Shown piece after piece: positions 6,867-15,335 of a stretch of 17,416 nt of DNA. The notes beneath the pieces were generated by a model that was not told where the DNA came from, made no database searches, and saw only the letters and a list, made by a program, of their open reading frames with translations. The position numbers and the translations under genes are program-made. Source of the stretch: JBCAWW01 sp039024315 (GTDB taxonomy: Bacteria; Bacteroidota; Bacteroidia; J057); NCBI GenBank assembly GCA_039024315.1, contig JBCCQN010000173.1, positions 1 through 17,416 on the forward strand. The letters are read 5' to 3'. The stretch's first letter is position 1; each line of letters opens with the position of its first letter.

Positions 6867-6888
6867 GGACCCATGCTGTCTATTTTTG
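6860..6888 (+). promoter_or_regulatory. Bacteroidetes-type promoter for the GH3/beta-lactamase gene
   Basis: TTG (6860-6862), an 18-base spacer and TATTTTTG (6881-6888, exact TAnnTTTG) match the published Bacteroidetes promoter pattern. The TTG lies in the T-run of the parE terminator. The predicted leader to the ATG at 7059 is about 165 bases. No ORF or strong hairpin is seen in that leader. Confidence 0.45.
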
Positions 6889-7058
6889 CCGTTTTTATCG
6901 CAAAACTGATCAATCAACGCGCAAACATTCCTGTTAGACACGCTTGCAAATCAAAGCGGTAATTATCCCATTTATTAGCATCTTTTACGCTCCCAAACCG
7001 TACAAATAAGTACACAACCATTCAATCTCCCCTTTTACTGATCTTCAAAAGCCCTTGT

Positions 7059-10055
7059 ATGCGCGGAAGGCTCTATACGCTGCTATTTCTTGGAGCGAGC
7101 ATAGGACTCGTTTTATTTGCTACCCTTTATCGTCCTAGTATGGAGGAGGAAAAGGCGGTAGCACCCTTTTTTTTAGCAGATTCTACTTGGGCCACCGCAC
7201 AATTAGCCAGCATGAGTGAGCAGCAAATGCTGGCTCAAATGTTTTTACTCTTACCGGCTGATACCAATAAACCAGACAGTCAAACGCTAGCTCGTATTCT
7301 AAGCCCCATGCCAGGCGGTCTGGTATTACAAAATCAATCACCTGAATCTCTTTGGCAATGGCAAAAAGAGGCCCAAGCCTATAGCCAAGATCCTCTATTG
7401 ATGGGGAGCTTTGGTGGTTTTGAGCGAGAGGATTGGTTGGATGTCGTCTCCGACGAACGCTTAAACGCGATTCAAGATATGCGTCTCATCGATGAGTTTG
7501 GGGAGCGTCTGGCTGATCAGTATCGCCGTTGGGGCTATCATCTCTATTTTGTGCCAGGTCAGAGTAAGGGCTTTCAGTCCACTAATCGATCCGATTGGGT
7601 CTATCGACAGCAGCGACTGGTGGATAAATTACAAGCTCAGGGTGTCTTGGCCAGTGTTACAGAAGCCAAGGTCTATTTCCCTTTGGAAACAGACTCTCTG
7701 CGCCGCGACAGTTTATTGTGGCCCTATAACCGATTGGCCCAAAGAGGCACTGCTTCCCTCTTATTGGACCCTAGTTCCGTGCAGCGGATCAAATGGAATA
7801 GCCAAAAGCGCAGTATCATTGCCAATTATCTCGCGGGTCATGCCGAGTACGAAGGATTATTGATTGCCCAAGCTGATACCAGCGAGGAGGCTCTCAAAGA
7901 TCAATTATTGCAAATGGTAAAAGGTGGTACAGATATGATTGTGCTGCCTGCCAGTCAATACCTCAGCGCACAAAATATCATGCGCTCTTTGCTTCAAAAT
8001 GGAGAGTTACGTTATAGCGAACTTAAAGCCAAAGTCCGTAAAATATTATTGGCCAAAACTTGGGTCGAGGCTGAGCGTTCGGCTGCAGCCATTATGCCCT
8101 CACGCGACAAAGCCTCTATCGCTTGGCTCAATCATCGCTTGGGGGAAGCAAGTCTGAGTCTTGTGCAAAACAATCTGCGCCGTCTGCCTATGCATAGTTT
8201 AGCGGTCCGCAGTCCGCATTTGGTCAGTATTGGCCAAGATGTCCGAGTGATGGCCCAACGGATGGCTTTATATGCTCCTTTGGATTTTACTCAAATAGCT
8301 TGGGAAGCGGGACAAGCAGCACCGGCGATTCCAAGTAAGTTGCTGAAAAGTGCAAATCCACTGATCTTGGCCCTGCCAGATCGTCCTCTCGATACCCTCG
8401 CCGCTCCTCTCTGGCAATCGCTCAAAGAGTTGCGCGCTAATGGCAAATTGATCGTTTTACAGTTCGGCAAAGCCGAACGCCTAAAGAACTTTACCCATTT
8501 TCCTAGCCTGCTGCATGCCTATAAGCAAGATAGTATCGGACAGGAAATTGCCGCGCAGGCTTTATTTGGAGGTATTAGCCCTAAGGGTAGTTTACCGCTA
8601 GATTTGTCTCCCCAATTGAGCTATGGGCAACAAAATGTCACTAAGGTTAGCCGCCTTGCCTACTTAGCTCCGCTTGCCTTGGGCCTTGATCCAGTTGAAC
8701 TGAGCCAGATTGATAGCATTATGATAGAGGGAATAGATGCTTCTGCATTACCTGGAGGACAGGTCTTTGTCGCTAAGGCTGGCAAAGTCATCTATCACAA
8801 AGCCTTTGGTTACCATACCTATCAAGAACGTCGGCCTGTTTCTGAGGATGATCTTTATGATATCGCTTCGGTAACGAAAATCGCCGCTACGACTATTGCG
8901 GCCATGAAGATGACCAATGAAGGCAAATTGAGCCCCAATCAACGTTTGGAGCGATTTTTTAAACGCACCAAGGTAGAGTTGGCCATCTCCGATGAACGCG
9001 ATACGCTCTGGCTAGGGCCTGAACAATTGGCGGAACTAGCAGCGGATTCTACGCAGGATTCCCCCTTTACTTTTACGGCCCAGCGCGAAAGTGAAGCCAA
9101 GGTCAGCTACGACAGCCTGAGGCAAGGGGATAGTTTACGGATTATCAGAGTGCTTTCTCATGGGACTAAGGTGGTTTCTGCTCCTGCCTTTAAGGTGAAG
9201 GTCGGGGATTTGTTGACCCATTACTCAGGCTTGCCGGCTGGGATGCCGATTTTGCCTTATCTGCGCTATCGAGATAGTACTATTGGTAAATATGGTAAAT
9301 ATTATAAGGCCAAACCGAGTGAAAAGCATAACGTATTAGTGGCGGGAGATTTTTATCTACGCAATGACTATCGGGATTCTCTTTGGGAAAAAGTACGTCA
9401 TACGGTTCCTGCGCCTGATCCGGGTTATGATTATAGCGATTTGAATATGATTTTGGTGCAACGTGCGATAGACTCTATCAATCGGGAGCCCATGGATCTC
9501 TACATGGACCGGACCTTCTATCAGCCGCTAGGCTTGCAGCAAACTTTCTTCTTGCCTAGAGAAAAGGTTGATGTCAAACGGATTACTCCTACTGAGTACG
9601 ACGGTCGCTGGCGTGGACAGTTGCTTAGAGGTTACGTTCATGATCCCACGGCGGCCTTAATGGGAGGGATCGCGGGTAATGCCGGCCTTTTTGCCAATGC
9701 CAATGACCTAGGAATCTTATTTCAGATGTTGCTCAATGGAGGCACCTACGGCGGTGAACGCTATCTCGAGCCTGCGACGATTGAAACTTTTACGCAGACA
9801 CGTAAAGGCCACAGGGCTTACGGCTTTGATAAACCGCCGGCCCAAAGGGGTGCTTATATCATCGCTCCTAGTGCTTCAGAAAGATCTTATGGGCATACTG
9901 GCTTTACGGGTACCTGCGTTTGGGTCGATCCTGAAAACGAATTGGTCTTCGTATTCTTGAGCAATCGTGTGCATCCCAAAGCAAACAACTGGAAACTCAA
10001 TGAGATGAGGATTCGCCAACGTGTGCATGAGGCGGTCTATGAGGCTTTGCCCTAA
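7059..10055 (+). CDS. Membrane-anchored fusion: degenerate GH3 (NagZ-like) domain plus serine beta-lactamase-like domain
   Basis: This 998-residue protein starts with a hydrophobic helix (about 5-23), a signal anchor or signal peptide. Residues ~43-335 follow the GH3/NagZ outline (LASMSEQQMLAQMF, AIQDMRLIDEFGERLA, GGTDMIVLP, RKILLAKTWV). The usual KHFPGHGDT...H segment is replaced by an unrelated stretch (~198-215), and the TD[AS]L nucleophile segment reads GLLIAQADTSEE (266-277), so the glycosidase seems dead. A linker domain (~350-540) leads to a class-C beta-lactamase/PBP-like domain with SVTK (Ser604, Lys607), YSDLN (Tyr792) and HTG (946-948); the family forms acyl-enzyme on amide or ester substrates. 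Residues ~638-710 are extra compared with what I recall of relatives, between LSPNQRLERFF and VGDLLTHYSGL. Intact fusions of this type are common in Bacteroidota and linked to peptidoglycan. The likely site is the periplasm or the outer face of a membrane. Substrate unknown. Confidence 0.88.
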   Translation: MRGRLYTLLFLGASIGLVLFATLYRPSMEEEKAVAPFFLADSTWATAQLASMSEQQMLAQMFLLLPADTNKPDSQTLARILSPMPGGLVLQNQSPESLWQWQKEAQAYSQDPLLMGSFGGFEREDWLDVVSDERLNAIQDMRLIDEFGERLADQYRRWGYHLYFVPGQSKGFQSTNRSDWVYRQQRLVDKLQAQGVLASVTEAKVYFPLETDSLRRDSLLWPYNRLAQRGTASLLLDPSSVQRIKWNSQKRSIIANYLAGHAEYEGLLIAQADTSEEALKDQLLQMVKGGTDMIVLPASQYLSAQNIMRSLLQNGELRYSELKAKVRKILLAKTWVEAERSAAAIMPSRDKASIAWLNHRLGEASLSLVQNNLRRLPMHSLAVRSPHLVSIGQDVRVMAQRMALYAPLDFTQIAWEAGQAAPAIPSKLLKSANPLILALPDRPLDTLAAPLWQSLKELRANGKLIVLQFGKAERLKNFTHFPSLLHAYKQDSIGQEIAAQALFGGISPKGSLPLDLSPQLSYGQQNVTKVSRLAYLAPLALGLDPVELSQIDSIMIEGIDASALPGGQVFVAKAGKVIYHKAFGYHTYQERRPVSEDDLYDIASVTKIAATTIAAMKMTNEGKLSPNQRLERFFKRTKVELAISDERDTLWLGPEQLAELAADSTQDSPFTFTAQRESEAKVSYDSLRQGDSLRIIRVLSHGTKVVSAPAFKVKVGDLLTHYSGLPAGMPILPYLRYRDSTIGKYGKYYKAKPSEKHNVLVAGDFYLRNDYRDSLWEKVRHTVPAPDPGYDYSDLNMILVQRAIDSINREPMDLYMDRTFYQPLGLQQTFFLPREKVDVKRITPTEYDGRWRGQLLRGYVHDPTAALMGGIAGNAGLFANANDLGILFQMLLNGGTYGGERYLEPATIETFTQTRKGHRAYGFDKPPAQRGAYIIAPSASERSYGHTGFTGTCVWVDPENELVFVFLSNRVHPKANNWKLNEMRIRQRVHEAVYEALP

Positions 10056-10085
10056 GGATTACCCTCTGATCTTTTTTAGTTAACA

Positions 10086-10136
10086 GTGCCTTGGTATATT
10101 TAAATGCTGCTATTCTTATTGGCACGTACCAAGCAC
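10086..10136. repeat. Inverted repeat in the leader of the T9SS cargo gene
   Basis: GTGCCTTGGTA (10086-10096) and TACCAAGCAC (10127-10136) pair over 10 positions with one bulged C, across a 30-base loop. GTGCC can alternatively pair with GGCAC at 10121-10125. A TAnnTTTG-like octamer with one mismatch (TATATTTA, 10095-10102) lies in the loop edge. No T-run follows, so it is not a terminator. It may be an operator or mRNA structure. The 90-base gap contains no clear terminator for the preceding gene. Confidence 0.35.
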
Positions 10137-10145
10137 AATACTACT

Positions 10146-13100
10146 ATGAAAAAGATATTTGTTCTCTTTTGGCTAACTATTATTAGCCTAACCGGCTTTG
10201 CCCAAGATTGGGAGTGGGCCAGAGCCTTTCCGAGTAATGGTGCCACCCGCGCTTTTGATGGCGAAATAGATTCGCTAGGAAACGCTTATGTATGTGGGAC
10301 GCTTGTCGGACAATTAGAAGTTGATGGTCAAGTCCTTGGGCAAGATACTACGATTGAAAAATTCTTTGTATCGAAGATAAGTCCTACTGGCCAAGCGCTT
10401 TGGACGCTTGTACCAATTTCTGCTAGTAGTAATGTTTTTTGTAGTGGGATTACTGTAGATAAAGATCAAAATGTGATCGTTACGGGAGCATTTAGAGGTG
10501 CTTTAATATTTGGGAATGATACCATAATCGCTCAGGGGAGTTCTATCTGGTATGCTGAACTATTCTTAATGAAATTAGATCCTTTTGGCAATATTTTGTG
10601 GTTAAGGACAGATGGTGGTTTAGGGGAGACGATCAGTAAAAAAGTCAAAACAGATAGCCAAGGAAATATCATCGTTGGCGGGCATTTGAGATTTGGTGGG
10701 CAGGTAATAGCGGGAGTTTCATTGCCTGTGATAGATCCTGGATATAATGATTTTTTCTTAGCTAAATATGACAGTCAAGGAAATGGTCTCTGGGCCCAAA
10801 GGTGGGGCACTAGCTATCAAAGTATAGATTTCCTGCAAAATATGGCAGTAGATGATGCCGATAATATATACGTAGTCGGTAACTATGTTGACTCTCTAGG
10901 TATCCAGGATACAACTTTGCGGGCGACCATTTCAACCCACCCTAATCGGACTGGCTTTGTGACTAAAATCAGACAGGATGGAAGTTTGGGTTGGGCTAAG
11001 ACTTTTGCAGGTTCTTTGATAGGGATTAGAGATATTGCTTATAGCCATGGAGATAAGCTTACCATAGCGGGTAATGTTGATAGAAGTATGCAATTTGGTG
11101 ATACCACTTTATTGGCTAATTGGGATGGAAATATTTCTTACTCAAGTAATGCGTTTATTGGACGATTAGATACCGCTGGCAATGAGTTGTGGGCTCGTCA
11201 GCTTAGAAGTATTCATAATAACTATTCAGGGGGTAGAACATTTACCGAAGCGGTCGCAGAAGATCATGATGGAAGTATCTATTTGACCGGTTTTGGTCGG
11301 CATGTGATGTTGGTGGGGGACACTGTGCTCAATGGTGATTCTACCTATGCTGGCTTCAACTATCTGCACAAGTTCGATACCTTAGGGAACTATCATTATA
11401 CTGATATCCAAATTCCTCCACCGTTTGGTACTGTTGGGGGCGCAGGCTACATTGATGCTTTTATTGGTAAAGAAAAACGGCTTTTAGTTATAGGAAGTAC
11501 TGCCGGAAGCACCTCTTTAGGACCATTTACTTTGCACGCGCCCATGCCTCCGGTTAGCGCTTTTATTGCCTCTTGGCGAGACGAGCCCTTTGATCCACCC
11601 AATCGGATAAGAGGCCAAGTCTTTTCGGATGATAACCAAAATTGTATTATTGACCCCAATGAGCTGGGCCTAGCAAACCAGCTAATTCTTACTGATCCTG
11701 GAAATTATCTGGCGATGACTGATTCTACTGGCAACTATGAATTAGCCCTCCCCCTTGATAGTGTAGCTGTTTCCTTAATCGTTCCCCCTGCACTCAGCGC
11801 TTTGGTAGCTAATAATTGCCTCCCTCCCCCAGGAATTCCCGTTCTTTTTGATTCACTAACGAACCTGATTGATAGCGTTAACTTTAGCCATTATATCCAA
11901 GATTGTCCGGTCCTTACACTTGACATTCAGACTGGCTTACGGCGGTATTGTGCAATGAGCCACACTCAGCTTCATTATCAGAATGCTGGAAACGATACTG
12001 CCTTCAATGTAGATATCATTGCCGCCTATCCTGAACATATTAAGCCCCTATCAGCCAATTTTCCTTGGCAATGGGATACAGATTCTAATCTGGTTTTTAG
12101 CTTTGCTCAAATCCCTCCTGGTGCTAGTGGCATAATCATTATTCATGATAGTGTATTATGTCCTGGACCACAAGTTACAGGGCTTTCTCAATGTGTATAT
12201 GCGTGGACAAAGCCTGATAACGATTGTCTAGAAGTATCTAATAATTGGAGTGGAGCGAGCTTAAAGGTGGAAGGAGAATGTTTACAATCTGACACGGCCA
12301 GATTTGTAATTAGAAACGAGGGAGCGGCGGATATGCTCGATTCGGTTTCCTATACTATTTGGCGAGACAGTGCGCTCGTTTGGGAACAGTCAATTATGCT
12401 AACCGCAGGTGATAGTTTACAAATATCAATCCTCACTACTGGAGAGGTTATTCGCTTACGGGTTGAGCAAGTCCCTTTTCACCCCTATAATCAATGGGTC
12501 GTAAAAGGAATTGAGGGCTGCGGAATCGATCAACCTAATCTTAGTATTTCAAAAGGGATATTGACTGAAGTACCTTTACTTGATCAGATGCACTTATCTA
12601 GATCAGTTGATTGTAAAATCATACGAAACTCATATGACCCCAACGACAAAAGAGGCTTTCCGCTTGGCTTGGGAGAGCAGCATTACCTTCCTTCAGGAAC
12701 GAGTCTAAATTACCAGATCAGATTCCAAAATACGGGTAATGATACTGCTTTTAGGGTTGTAATTAGAGATACGCTACCTCCAGAGCTTGATATTATGAGT
12801 TTAAATATCACAGCTGCCTCACATCCATTTAGTTTAGAACTTAGTCAAACGCATAATCGGGCTATCGCCTTTAAGTTTTTTCCTATCGCCCTCGTCGATA
12901 GCAGCACCAACTTGACAGAAAGTCAAGGTTTTATCAGCTTTTCCATTAATCCATATGATTCGCTAGCCCAAGGAACTAAGATTGAAAATTTTGCAGATAT
13001 CTATTTTGATCTTAATCCTCCTATACGAACTGATACGGCGATCCATACGATTTTTGATGCTTATCCTATTGCTATATCTGACTCAGGAATAGAGGTCCTT

Positions 13101-13577
13101 TGCAATACATTGCCTAAGCCCGAAATCTCAGTTGTCAACTTTGATAGCTTATCAGCTCATGTTATTGGGACACATTATCAATGGTTTGTGAATGGGGATA
13201 GCTTATCGTTTACTACCCAAATAATCCCCATCAAACAATCTGGAGTATATCAAGTCCAAGCCATCATTGATAATTGCCCCTCACCCCTTTCCGATCCTTT
13301 TTCCTTTATTATTGAAAATATCTTAGAGGAGAGCTTCAACAATCAATTGAGATTAGAACCGAATCCGAGCAGTGGTATAATTGGAGTTCGTTTAGAAAAG
13401 CCACTTAAACATTCCTCGAGTCTCAAATTGTACAGTATCCATGGTAGTCTTTTAGCACTAGAAGTGCTACAAACTAATACTGAATCCTTTAGCTATGATT
13501 TAAGTTCCTTTAGTGATGGCATTTATTTTTTACAGCTTGGAGAAGGTAAAATGTTTAAAATCATCTTATTGCGATAA
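10146..13577 (+). CDS. Large secreted T9SS cargo protein with beta-propeller repeats and DUF7619-like domain
   Basis: I chose ATG 10146 because it places the signal peptide MKKIFVLFWLTIISLTGFAQ at the N-terminus; an in-frame start at 10104 would add 14 residues before it. The product has 1143 residues. Residues ~21-485 hold SBBP-like propeller repeats (GNAYVCGTLVGQLEV, FVSKISPTGQALW, NIYVVGNYVDSLG, SIYLTGFGRHV). At ~487, IRGQVFSDDNQNCIIDPNELG opens a carboxypeptidase-regulatory/SdrD-like beta-sandwich. A DUF11-like segment at ~605-690 contains NAGNDTAFNV. A DUF7619-type domain at ~830-990 has YDPNDK, FQNTGNDTAF, IYFDLNPPIRTDT. The last ~75 residues (LRLEPNPSSG, then SLKLYSIHG, then DLSSFSDGIYFLQL) are a type A T9SS sorting domain. 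The protein is therefore exported across the outer membrane and probably bound to the surface. The function is probably adhesive or structural. The gene seems more AT-rich than its neighbours. Confidence 0.92.
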   Translation: MKKIFVLFWLTIISLTGFAQDWEWARAFPSNGATRAFDGEIDSLGNAYVCGTLVGQLEVDGQVLGQDTTIEKFFVSKISPTGQALWTLVPISASSNVFCSGITVDKDQNVIVTGAFRGALIFGNDTIIAQGSSIWYAELFLMKLDPFGNILWLRTDGGLGETISKKVKTDSQGNIIVGGHLRFGGQVIAGVSLPVIDPGYNDFFLAKYDSQGNGLWAQRWGTSYQSIDFLQNMAVDDADNIYVVGNYVDSLGIQDTTLRATISTHPNRTGFVTKIRQDGSLGWAKTFAGSLIGIRDIAYSHGDKLTIAGNVDRSMQFGDTTLLANWDGNISYSSNAFIGRLDTAGNELWARQLRSIHNNYSGGRTFTEAVAEDHDGSIYLTGFGRHVMLVGDTVLNGDSTYAGFNYLHKFDTLGNYHYTDIQIPPPFGTVGGAGYIDAFIGKEKRLLVIGSTAGSTSLGPFTLHAPMPPVSAFIASWRDEPFDPPNRIRGQVFSDDNQNCIIDPNELGLANQLILTDPGNYLAMTDSTGNYELALPLDSVAVSLIVPPALSALVANNCLPPPGIPVLFDSLTNLIDSVNFSHYIQDCPVLTLDIQTGLRRYCAMSHTQLHYQNAGNDTAFNVDIIAAYPEHIKPLSANFPWQWDTDSNLVFSFAQIPPGASGIIIIHDSVLCPGPQVTGLSQCVYAWTKPDNDCLEVSNNWSGASLKVEGECLQSDTARFVIRNEGAADMLDSVSYTIWRDSALVWEQSIMLTAGDSLQISILTTGEVIRLRVEQVPFHPYNQWVVKGIEGCGIDQPNLSISKGILTEVPLLDQMHLSRSVDCKIIRNSYDPNDKRGFPLGLGEQHYLPSGTSLNYQIRFQNTGNDTAFRVVIRDTLPPELDIMSLNITAASHPFSLELSQTHNRAIAFKFFPIALVDSSTNLTESQGFISFSINPYDSLAQGTKIENFADIYFDLNPPIRTDTAIHTIFDAYPIAISDSGIEVLCNTLPKPEISVVNFDSLSAHVIGTHYQWFVNGDSLSFTTQIIPIKQSGVYQVQAIIDNCPSPLSDPFSFIIENILEESFNNQLRLEPNPSSGIIGVRLEKPLKHSSSLKLYSIHGSLLALEVLQTNTESFSYDLSSFSDGIYFLQLGEGKMFKIILLR

Positions 13578-13617
13578 TTCGGTCCTATTTTTACTTCTTA
13601 TGCATTTTGATAGGCCA

Positions 13618-13650
13618 TTTTTTGAAACAGGACACTGAAACGCTAATTTG
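13618..13650 (+). promoter_or_regulatory. Promoter-like elements just before the 13656 gene
   Basis: TTTTTTG (13618-13624), a 19-base spacer and TAATTTG (13644-13650) resemble the Bacteroidetes promoter, though the -7 element has one rather than two bases between TA and TTTG. Only 5 bases separate it from the ATG, which would make the transcript leaderless, as at parE. The match is imperfect. Confidence 0.25.
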
Positions 13651-13655
13651 TAGAT

Positions 13656-14354
13656 ATGATTCTCCGGACATTTATCCTAATATTAGGTCTCATTCCGACG
13701 CTATTATATGCTCAATCCTCTGATTATCAGCAACATATCCAAACTATTCTAAGAGCCCATCCTTCGGATAGTGCCTTCTTGGAATTTGTGATGAATCGCG
13801 TATTGGAGACTCCTGCAGATAAAATGTTCCTCTCTAACCGTCAGTTATTAGATGGCGTTTGTGTCACATATTGCGGTCGGAACTCGGTCCAAATGAAGGA
13901 CACGCTCAAAGATGGGCGCTTGGTAAAGCTTGGGCTCAAGACTACTCACTTTGATACCCTAAATCATGCTTATGCTTTCCGTGCCGGAACGGATAGTCTG
14001 ATCGATATGATCGACAGCTTGCCGGCTTATGGCGCCATCGAAAGTTATCCGGGGCAAGAGATTGATACGCTTTGGATCAGTATTGATGGCAAAGATATAT
14101 TGATTCCTACTGATGCCTATCGCAACCTTTACGATCCCAATCTCTGCTACAATGAGATGTTTCATCGCGCCATGATGATGTATCTTTCTCCGGAGGGAGA
14201 ATACCTCTATGTTTACTTATACGGCGGAAGTGGTGCTAACACCTATCTGGCCAAGCTCATCTTTGATGAGGAGCGTTTTATCAAAAAGATCGTAACCGAA
14301 TATGCTGATCTAGTCAGCTATGATGCATATCGCTGGGAGTTCATTGGATATTGA
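13656..14354 (+). CDS. Secreted protein of unknown function
   Basis: This 232-residue product begins with a signal peptide (MILRTFILILGLIPTLLYAQ), so it is exported. I do not recognise the mature domain. Visible features are a Cys pair (CVTYC, residues ~70-74) that could form a disulfide, an acidic mid-region rich in Asp, and a C-terminal beta-rich segment (EGEYLYVYLYGGSG, then LAKLIFDEERFIKKIVTEYADL) that looks like the end of a lipocalin- or NTF2-like small beta fold; this is only an impression. The 78-base gap after the T9SS cargo gene has no strong terminator, so cotranscription is possible. The last 37 bases overlap the 3' end of the convergent alpha/beta hydrolase gene. Confidence 0.75.
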   Translation: MILRTFILILGLIPTLLYAQSSDYQQHIQTILRAHPSDSAFLEFVMNRVLETPADKMFLSNRQLLDGVCVTYCGRNSVQMKDTLKDGRLVKLGLKTTHFDTLNHAYAFRAGTDSLIDMIDSLPAYGAIESYPGQEIDTLWISIDGKDILIPTDAYRNLYDPNLCYNEMFHRAMMMYLSPEGEYLYVYLYGGSGANTYLAKLIFDEERFIKKIVTEYADLVSYDAYRWEFIGY

Positions 14355-15190
14355 ACCTCCTGCATAAATTCTTTTACATCTTGGGCGGTCTCTATGGGTG
14401 CTTCCTCCATAGGAATATGTCCTAGATCCTCATAAATGATCAGTTTTGCCTGTGGCAGTACATTGAGAAAGTGATAGGCATTGCTAATCGGTAACCAGTT
14501 GTCTTGCTCGCCCCAAATGATCATGGTTGGAGCTTGGATCTTGGGGAGCTCATGGGCGCGATCCACAAACTTAGAGTTGACAATGGCCAAAAAGGCTTCA
14601 GGATTCCCCTCTCGAGCAAAAAGCTCATAGTAACGATCGATCACCTCAGGCCTAATCTTGCTGGGGTCCGCATATACTTCCCGAATAAAATGCTTGATGG
14701 TCGGGCGGTTAATGAAGAGAGGGGCAAATTTTTTGGCAAAGGGAAGGCGGGCCAAGCGAACGGGAAGCGGTATGTGTCGATGAATCTCTACTCCGGCAGC
14801 ATCGATCAAGATTAAGCGTTCGACAAGGTCGGGAAAATCCAAAGCAAACTCCCAAGCCAACCAGCCTCCAAGCGAGCTACCGGCGATACTGAGGCGCTCT
14901 ATTCCAAGCTCATCTAGTAGGGTTTTGATCACCGCTATGTAGCGCTCCATACTGTAAACGTGATCTTCGGTTACCTCTGAAAGGCCAAAACCAGGTAAAT
15001 CAAGACGAATGAGGCGATAAGACGACTTGAGTTCAGCGACCCAGCCGTCGAAGGTATGAAGAGATGCGAAGGTGCCGTGCAGCAGTAAAATCGGCGGGCC
15101 TTGGCCTTCATCACGATAATGAACCAGTGCATGATCGATGTCGAGAAAACGCGAATGCTGGTTCGTGTACTTCAATTTAATTTCGCCCAT
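14318..15190 (-). CDS. Alpha/beta-fold hydrolase
   Basis: This 290-residue alpha/beta hydrolase has the oxyanion motif LLLHGTF, the nucleophile elbow GSSLGG (Ser106 from this start), the acid in GEQDNW (Asp230) and the catalytic histidine in LGHIPMEE (His258). The triad and cap segment (HIPLPVRLARLPF onward) are intact, so it should be an active cytoplasmic ester, lactone, C-C-bond or similar hydrolase. The substrate is not predictable by eye. Start choice: ATG 15190 (MGEIKLKY) is closest to the conserved core; a GTG at 15226 in the same frame would add 12 residues. No signal peptide. Its 3' end overlaps the convergent secreted-protein gene by 37 bases, and no terminator is seen there. It lies downstream of glmS on the same strand but is separated by the glmS terminator. 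Confidence 0.92.
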   Translation of the reverse strand: MGEIKLKYTNQHSRFLDIDHALVHYRDEGQGPPILLLHGTFASLHTFDGWVAELKSSYRLIRLDLPGFGLSEVTEDHVYSMERYIAVIKTLLDELGIERLSIAGSSLGGWLAWEFALDFPDLVERLILIDAAGVEIHRHIPLPVRLARLPFAKKFAPLFINRPTIKHFIREVYADPSKIRPEVIDRYYELFAREGNPEAFLAIVNSKFVDRAHELPKIQAPTMIIWGEQDNWLPISNAYHFLNVLPQAKLIIYEDLGHIPMEEAPIETAQDVKEFMQEVQYPMNSQRYAS

Positions 15191-15243
15191 AAGCGAATGA
15201 TTTGCGAGTAGTGTCGGTCGTTTCACGGCTTAGCAGGCCGCGA

Positions 15244-15273
15244 AAAAAGTAGCGTAGTCATTCAATATACAAA
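15244..15273 (-). promoter_or_regulatory. Candidate promoter for the alpha/beta hydrolase gene
   Basis: On the minus strand TTTG (15273-15270), an 18-base spacer and TACTTTTT (15251-15244) match the Bacteroidetes pattern with one mismatch in the -7 element. The TTTG is part of the glmS terminator T-run. The leader would be about 48 bases to ATG 15190, or about 12 to the GTG at 15226. Confidence 0.3.
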
Positions 15274-15302
15274 AAAACCGGTCCTAAAGTTTAGAACCGG
15301 CT
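15271..15302 (-). terminator. Rho-independent terminator of glmS
   Basis: On the minus strand, CCGGTTCTAAA and TTTAGGACCGG (15300-15278) form a hairpin with one mismatch and are followed by TTTTTTT (15277-15271). It begins 36 bases after the glmS stop codon. Confidence 0.85.
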
Positions 15303-15335
15303 TGTGTATTATTATGAGGAAAGTTGAGGTACTAA

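Noticed and set aside
7492..7863. Alternative plus-strand frame inside the GH3/beta-lactamase gene
   Set aside because: It is an overlapping frame within a continuous 998-codon gene with family motifs throughout, so a shadow.
13578..13655. Terminator after the T9SS cargo gene (CCTAT/ATAGG with a following T-run)
   Set aside because: The stem is only 5 bp with a loop of about 20 bases, too weak to report as a terminator.
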